From Blumeriella jaapii (Eukaryota; Ascomycota; Leotiomycetes; Helotiales; Drepanopezizaceae), in NCBI GenBank assembly GCA_009599575.1, contig VWND01000084.1, positions 248,001 through 312,000 of the forward strand: a DNA stretch of 64,000 nt, written 5' to 3'. A program made the translations under genes and the position numbers. The notes below the pieces were generated by a model. It was not told where the DNA came from and made no database searches. It saw only the letters and a list, made by a program, of their open reading frames with translations. Shown piece by piece: positions 59,230-64,000 of the stretch. Numbering within the stretch: the stretch's first letter is position 1; the number at the start of each line of letters is the position of its first letter.

Positions 59230-59252
59230 CTGTACAGTATGTACAGTACTTC
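59230..59252. repeat. TGTACAGTATGTACAGTACT motif pair
   Basis: Two head-to-tail GTACAGTA copies, about 210 bases downstream of the Roadblock gene's stop codon. Same family as above. Confidence 0.65.
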
Positions 59253-59459
59253 AGTAGCCTCATGTGGAGATCGAAGACATTGCCATTATCTCGTCTCAAA
59301 ATATCTCTGCGAAAGTCTTGACTTCGAAATATCTGCAGATGTCCCATCCTTCCCATTTCCGCAGAATCATCAACTCCAGCCATGCGTGGGTATCCGCTCC
59401 AGACCAGACCAGACCAAACCGAACGCCGTATGCAACCAGAGAACCCGCCGCTTCCCATC

Positions 59460-60008
59460 CTATGACGGAACATCGTGTACAACCACGAAAATGTACTTGG
59501 GGTCCGGGACAATCACCAGCTCGTGCTTCTTCGTTCTGAGTCGTAATAGCTTGACATCGTCCTTCACACACGTACCAATTAGCTTTCCGCATCCCCTTCG
59601 AAGCACAGATAAGACAATCTATCCACGCACCTCGGAATCCATCTCGTGCACCAGTTCGCCTGTCGAGGTCACAAAGCCCCAAATCATCTTCGCGAAGCGG
59701 TCAACGGCGTCCGAGCCGGAGAATGTCGCGCCTGTCAGGCCGAGCGAAGACAGGGTCGCTGAGGTCGGACTTGTTCCACCAGCCGCCGCCAGCGCCGGTT
59801 GCTCGAGAATGTTTGCAGGCGTGGAGCTGCTTGAGAGTGGATTGGGGGACGCCGCACTCGAGGCAAACATAGCAGCCAGCGCCCCCGTGCTGTGGAGAAC
59901 GCTCGCGGTCTGGCGATCGATGGCAAGCGCTGCACTCACACCAGGCTTTGAAGTGAGTCTCGCCAGGGTCTCCGCGGCGGACGAAGAGGGTGACGAGGTG
60001 GTTGCCAT
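59460..60008 (-). CDS. Roadblock/LC7-domain protein (dynein light chain-like), 159 aa
   Basis: Exons 60008-59631 and 59561-59460 on the minus strand. The 69-nt intron has a GTGCGT donor, a GCTAATT branch and a GTGAAG acceptor and joins HEMDSE to DDVKLLRLRT in phase 0. The N-terminus has the Roadblock pattern ETLARLTSKPGVSAALAIDRQTASVLHSTG (helix, beta strand, hairpin). The end KHELVIVPDPKYIFVVVHDV is the domain's typical terminal strand pair. An Ala/Ser/Pro insertion of about 60 residues sits between, as in fungal members. The family includes dynein light chains and Ragulator/GTPase regulators; which one this is cannot be settled. The start codon is a true ATG in good context. The promoter carries the 11-copy minisatellite. 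Confidence 0.82.
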
Positions 60009-60166
60009 TGTGATCTGAGAAAAGTGATGTTGTTAGCTCGGAGGTGCAGGGTCGCAGAACGAGAGAAGGAGACTTTGTTCGGGGCTTCGTGGTCCGGGGG
60101 AATCGGGAAGGGGCGGTTGTCTTGGGAGACCAACATCAAGGGGGGGCGATCTGGGCTTGCGATTGT

Positions 60167-60265
60167 CTTCTCGAGCTTCTCGAGCTTCTCGAGCTTCTCG
60201 AGCTTCTCGAGCTTCTCGAGCTTCTCGAGCTTCTCGAGCTTCTCGAGCTTCTCGAGCTTCTCGAG
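60167..60265. repeat. Perfect minisatellite, 11 copies of CTTCTCGAG
   Basis: 99 bases, exactly 11 identical 9-mers, each containing the palindrome CTCGAG. It begins 159 bases upstream of the Roadblock gene's ATG. Because the unit is 9 bases, every frame through it is open and repetitive, producing spurious ORFs on both strands. Confidence 0.92.
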
Positions 60266-60337
60266 CCAGGAATTCGAGGTCGCGGAGAAGGGAATATCAA
60301 CGAGAAGGAAAGAGCGCTCATGCCAGGTTATGGTCTT

Positions 60338-60807
60338 CTAAGAGAGTGACAATGGAAAGAAAATCGACACTAACCAAAGGGAATCGTGGTTTGGGGAAAG
60401 CGATGTGGATGGGAAAGGGGTTTGTTTGTTTACCTTCAACAACCAGGCGATCCTCGTTGTACTGTAGGGAGCGTGGGCCGTGGAGAGGGTGAAGTTGATA
60501 TGCTTCACGCGGACTGGGCAACTCGCGGCGCGCTTTGTCACCTTTCGCAGGGTGTAGATGATCCCCAGGACGAGGACTGTTACTACCGCCCCTTTGATAA
60601 TGCCCGCTGTGAAGACCTGGAGATGGGGTCAGCAAAGTTGACTTTGAAAACTGAGAGCAAAGGTGAGGGACGCGCGAGCTCGGGAAAACGTTGACCCGTC
60701 TTCGGCTAAAAATCGGCGAGAAGTCGGCCCGGTGCGTATCAACGTGAACAATTCATAATTCTCACTGGCAGCATCTCCACCTTCTTTTGGATTGCGAGAG
60801 GAGCCAT
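60338..60807 (-). CDS. Candidate two-exon small membrane protein, about 106 aa
   Basis: Tentative model: exon 1 60807-60766 (MAPLAIQKKVEMLP), intron 60765-60617 (149 nt, GTGAGA donor, TTGCTGAC branch, TCCAG acceptor), exon 2 60616-60338 (VFTAGIIKGAVVTVLVLGII and onward). The join is in phase 0 and creates a short basic N-terminus followed by one strong hydrophobic span of about 18 residues, then a basic segment, a tail-anchor or small mitochondrial/ER membrane protein layout. A GTAAAC donor after WLLK could remove the last 30 residues. Its ATG would be only 47 bases from the divergent IPI1 ATG. No family recognised; could be coincidence. Confidence 0.35.
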
Positions 60808-60854
60808 CGCGTGTTGCGCACCTTCGTGTTGTTGTTCGGGCTGCTTTGTTCACG

Positions 60855-62448
60855 ATGGGTTCCTCAATGCGCAAGAAGCGTGAGAAGAAGAAAGATTTCC
60901 AAGTTAGCGCGCTCCACTTCTCTGTTCTTTCGAAGATACTATCATTCACATGCTCGCCGCTGACGCCGCAGCACAGAAACCAAAGCTACGGGTGGGCAAG
61001 ACCAAAGCCAAGGCCGACAACTTCACGGATACCAGCTTCAAAGCCAAATGTGGGTGCAGTGCTATTCTTTCTTTGGCTTCTGCGTATGCTCATGCTTTGA
61101 TTTCTGTGTTTTACATTACGCTGTTTGTGGAGAGGATAGGTGTTTACCTGTTACTGCGCGTTGTGTGGATTTGAATTTGCTTGCTGGATGTGGGCCAGAT
61201 CATCCCAAAAATGCTGGGTGAGAGCTGAGCTTGCAAGTTGCAATGTTCTTTGTATAATCTTCGGGAACGTGGGTTCAGGAGCCTGGGTCGCCATCTGAGC
61301 CGGTTCTGCGAGACTTCGAGACCGGTGTTGGGCAGACAAACCCCAAGAACCGCCTTCGAGGTTCAGCCGCCCGATCCGATGTCTCCAAGAACTCTAGAAT
61401 AATGGTATTTGCGAGCCTTCGCGTCTATACATGGGCCTAGCATGTTAAATTACTCTTCTGCTCTACTCAAACCAATATTGTTCCCAATCTACAATCTCTC
61501 GTTCAACCCGATCCGAATGTTTCCAATGTACCCCAGGACAGACACAATGCTAACATCCGCCTAGCCATCGTCCTCAATCAACAGTCCCTTACCACTGTCG
61601 CTCCCTCTACAACTCACCAACTGAACCACTACCTATCGCTAGCGTCTTCATCCAGATCCGACACCCAGCGCAAAGATGCCATGTCCTACCTGGTCTCACG
61701 ACTCTCGAACGCACCCGCCGGAACACCCACCTTGCCGGCCGCAGTCCTCCTTCCAAAGATTCTGCCTCTGATCCTCGATGGCTCCACCTCCGTGCGAGCC
61801 CTCCTCCTTAAACTCTTCAGAACGCTCCCCGATCGTGACGTGTCCGACCGTACCGCCTCCATCATCCTCTACACGCGCGCCGGCATGACACACTTGGCCT
61901 CTGAGATTCGCGACGACTCCCTCAACGTTCTCGACTGGCTGCTCACCGTCTCTGGCGACGCTGTCGTCAAGTGCCCTGGCGGTTGGGTCAAGACTCTCAA
62001 TAGTTTCATGTCGATGCTGGGATGGACGCTAGATAAGTCGGTCAGCAAGTGGAGCGCGGAAAGTAAGGTCACCTTTAGCAACAAGACAAATCGGAATTTC
62101 GCGCGCCAACTCGTCGTTCTCGCCAAATTCCTGAAAGCGGGGCTGGAGGATGAGATCGTCATTGAGAGGAGGACCTTGAACGAAATCAAGTTTGATCCCA
62201 GAACTTATATGATTCCCACGATGTCGGATCCCTTTGGGTATCTCAATCTGTTTGGGCCGCCGAGGGACGAGGATGGAACAGCGTATATGGATTCAGTCTC
62301 AAGGAGACGTGTGTTTCATGCACGGTTTCTTGCGATGGTCGAGAAAGGCGCAGAAGACGCAAGGAAAATGGGCGGAGAGACAGGCAGGGCTGGCTCGGCG
62401 CTCTTGAAAGTCGTACATGAGGGTATGGTCCTTTATGGGATTCTATAA
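60855..62448 (+). CDS. IPI1: Ipi1, Rix1-complex pre-60S ribosome-processing protein; apparent one-base frameshift
   Basis: Exons 60855-60902, 60977-61049 and 61566-62448. The first exon is MGSSMRKKREKKKDFQ. Splicing gives KPKLRVGKTKAKADNFTDTSFKAK and then SIVLNQQSL, the near-invariant Ipi1 start. Intron 1 is 74 nt (GTTAGC...CACAG). Intron 2 is 516 nt (GTGGGT donor, TGCTAAC branch, CTAG acceptor), long for this genome. The body has LPLILDGSTSVRALLLKLFRTLP, YTRAGMTHLASEIRDDSLNVLDWLL and CPGGWVKTLNSFMSMLGW, typical helical-repeat Ipi1. In yeast, Ipi1 with Ipi3 and Rix1 acts in the nucleolus in ITS2 processing and 60S maturation. At about 61,620 the start frame hits TGA (61622-61624) while the body continues in the next frame. 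Total 1004 nt is one base short of 335 codons, so one base is missing, by error or mutation. Confidence 0.88.
61050..61565 (+). other. IPI1 intron 2, 516 nt
   Basis: Starts GTGGGT, ends GCTAACATCCGCCTAG. The flanking codons join KAK to SIVLNQQSL, contiguous in the family, so no exon is missing. I looked for C/D-box snoRNA boxes and tRNA promoter boxes and saw no convincing set. Confidence 0.7.
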
Positions 62449-63847
62449 AATGTAAAGCAGGGCTTGGGTATGGCGTTGGGCATGGGGGCGTAATGGTTCT
62501 CTTGGCACGCGCCCGCTGGGGAGTGGCAATGTGTTTACATCACGGTTATAAACCACCAGCATTATATCTGCTCTCTCGGATGGATACCAAATTCCTGGTG
62601 GTAGCTGCCCGCTTATCCACCAAATTTTGTTCTGGATTTTCTGCAAGGAGGTTGAGCATTTTTTAAGTATGCTGTTCTCGATCCATGATTCGGAACGGGA
62701 TTTAATAGCTAGTTCCGAGCCCGATCACTTCTTTTGAACACTTCTTTTATGAACAAACTATTTACAAGCCAAATTGCCGACATGGTAGTTGACAGCTTCC
62801 ATGATCTCGATGACAACAATCCGCAGGGAGGATCATGAACCACCATACCTAGCAAAAGTCTGTACATTCTAACCGGATTTCATCTTCTTATTATGATCAA
62901 TGAACCAATTCAAACCAACAGCTTGCTCCCCAATCAGAGGGGCTCATTAGCTATATATAGACCACGATGCTACTGTAGCTCTTTGTCTAGTTTATCATTT
63001 TATCTGCCTTGAAGAGCCAACCGCCTAATCGACATCTTTGGCACTCGGTAACCTGCTAAACTGCAAGCCCCACTAGCACCATTCCCTATCCACACTAGCG
63101 TCCACATCCCACTTGGCTCCACTTCACCAACAACATCGCGTCTCAAGTGCTACCAAACACCGTCACACCCAACGACAAGTAATGTTATCTTTCCAGAGTC
63201 CAGGTTTATATACGAACCAACAGCCGAGATCGAGAGTGTTGCCGCGGCACCGGGCATTAGTTTGAATAAGAGGTACGTTCAGGCGCGCGCGCGCATTTGT
63301 CATGGCACCGTGGGCTTGTCGCAAAGCGTGTACATCAGCGAGGAGCATATCCGCAGAAACGATGAATGGTTTTCTGGGTCGGTCGAGAGCCGAAATACGT
63401 GTCCGCGCAGCTATCCTATGTTTGCGTGTGGTTTGAATTTTGGCTCGTCGAGGCGCGTGATGCGCCGATTCTTGCGATGAGAGTTGTTACTGAGGACTTT
63501 TCTCTTCAATCTGGAATATGGTTAGGAGACTCCCAAGTGATCTCTTTGAAATCTGCTTGGAAACCTTCCTTTTCTTCATGGCGCAGAGGACGACGGCTTT
63601 ACTTCGCGAGGATGAAGTAGCACCAGAGAGAAGTATCGATAGCCTACTGAACGCTCTGTTGGTCTATTTCTGGAAATACTGCACTCGTCACTACTAAGTT
63701 ATCCTACAGCTTCTAAGCTCCATACTCTCTGCGCATCTCTTGACTGGAAGGATCTTTCGGTACAGCCGACGTGGACCACTTCCCTTTACCTTTTATGTTT
63801 CATTAACATGCAATCCATCACTAACATCAAAATCAGAAATTTCCTAG
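62449..63847. other. 1.4-kb intergenic region
   Basis: IPI1 3' flank and the probable promoter of the right-edge gene. A frame at about 63,180-63,480 (plus) reads IFPESRFIYEPTAEIESVAA but lacks an ATG start, and no family is recognised. An alternating GCGCGCGCGC run lies near 63284-63293. Confidence 0.45.
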
Positions 63848-64000
63848 ATGATGGAGACGAAGTCAGAGCCGTCTATGGCGCCTGATCTCACAGAAGATGA
63901 CACCAAAATAGAGGATAAGAAGGACGAGTTTAAAGATGACCCCGACTCTGTCGAGTTCCTCAGTGAGAACACTACCGGCCGCAAAATTCCTCCACCCCGG
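63848..64000 (+). CDS. 5' end of an unidentified gene, cut by the window edge
   Basis: An ATG-ATG start followed by 51 open codons to the last base. The fragment is strongly acidic and Lys-rich (METKSEPSMAPDLTEDDTK, IEDKKDEFKDDPDSVEFLSE, ...KIPPPR), probably a disordered N-terminus. Too short to name a family. Confidence 0.4.
   Translation, partial: MMETKSEPSMAPDLTEDDTKIEDKKDEFKDDPDSVEFLSENTTGRKIPPPR

Larger units (their letters stand above)
57434..59459. other. 2-kb intergenic region with GTACTGTAC motifs
   Basis: Between the starts and ends of two minus-strand genes. Motif sites lie at 58036-58044, 58083-58100 and 59230-59252. The only ATG frame I thought about is 58140-58448. No tRNA or transposon relic seen. 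Confidence 0.5.

Noticed and set aside
60044..60492. Repetitive Ser/Phe, Glu/Leu or Ser/Arg frames across the 9-bp minisatellite
   Set aside because: A 9-base repeat leaves all frames open, so these frames are an artefact of the minisatellite.
1..64000. CRISPR-like or prokaryotic features
   Set aside because: The DNA is clearly fungal nuclear; the direct repeats are LTRs, a minisatellite and short dispersed motifs without spacer structure.

Overview
The window looks like nuclear DNA of a filamentous ascomycete (Pezizomycotina). Genes are short-intron or intronless, with GTNNGY donor sites and CTRAY-type branch points. Recognisable products are fungal: a GT90 glycosyltransferase, Ipi1, a Roadblock/LC7 protein and a HOL1-like MFS carrier. 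The middle half is an extremely AT-rich block of mutated retrotransposons whose repeat copies differ almost only by C-to-T and G-to-A changes. That is the signature of repeat-induced point mutation (RIP). Two compartments therefore sit side by side: gene-bearing DNA of ordinary composition (1-20,239 and 52,936-64,000) and a RIP block (20,245-52,930).

Left arm: a membrane-anchored repetitive coiled-coil protein (3,138-4,700), a large diacylglycerol-lipase-like class 3 lipase (6,758-10,210), an MFS transporter (minus, 11,839-13,449) divergent from a flavin amine oxidase (14,821-16,554, one intron, apparent one-base frameshift), and a two-exon GT90/CAP10 glycosyltransferase (minus, 16,988-19,017). 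I see no clear biosynthetic cluster logic.

Middle: the AT-rich block resolves into one outer Ty3/gypsy element (E1, 202-bp LTRs, plus strand). Its LTRs are bounded by a perfect 5-bp target duplication ACTCC on both sides. Three further LTR elements have landed inside it: E2 (20,656-28,014, minus, 413-bp LTRs, TSD ATAAT/ATAGT), E3 (29,239-35,703, minus, 297-bp LTRs, TSD AAAAG) and E4 (37,168-48,460, plus, 267-bp LTRs, TSD about TCAA/TTAA). Removing them leaves an E1 of about 7.6 kb, a normal gypsy length. The 32.7-kb isochore thus comes from a single landing site. Gag, protease, RT, RNase H, integrase and chromodomain remnants can still be read, all full of stops. In all four elements the outer half of each LTR is spared by RIP and the inner half is mutated.

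Right arm: a four-exon fungal protein of unknown function (minus, 53,990-57,070), a two-exon Roadblock/LC7 protein (minus, 59,460-60,008), a perfect 11-copy 9-bp minisatellite, a tentative small membrane-protein gene, IPI1 of the Rix1 ribosome-biogenesis complex (60,855-62,448, apparent one-base frameshift, 516-nt intron), and the 5' end of an unidentified gene running off the right edge. A palindrome-like GTACTGTAC motif recurs in the intergenic DNA of both arms.

The strongest unexplained signals are the uniform RIP polarity of the LTRs, five 33-nt units with inverted ends scattered in E3 and E4, and about 3 kb of degenerate protein-coding sequence between integrase and 3' LTR in E4. All reading was by eye; no search or alignment program was used.
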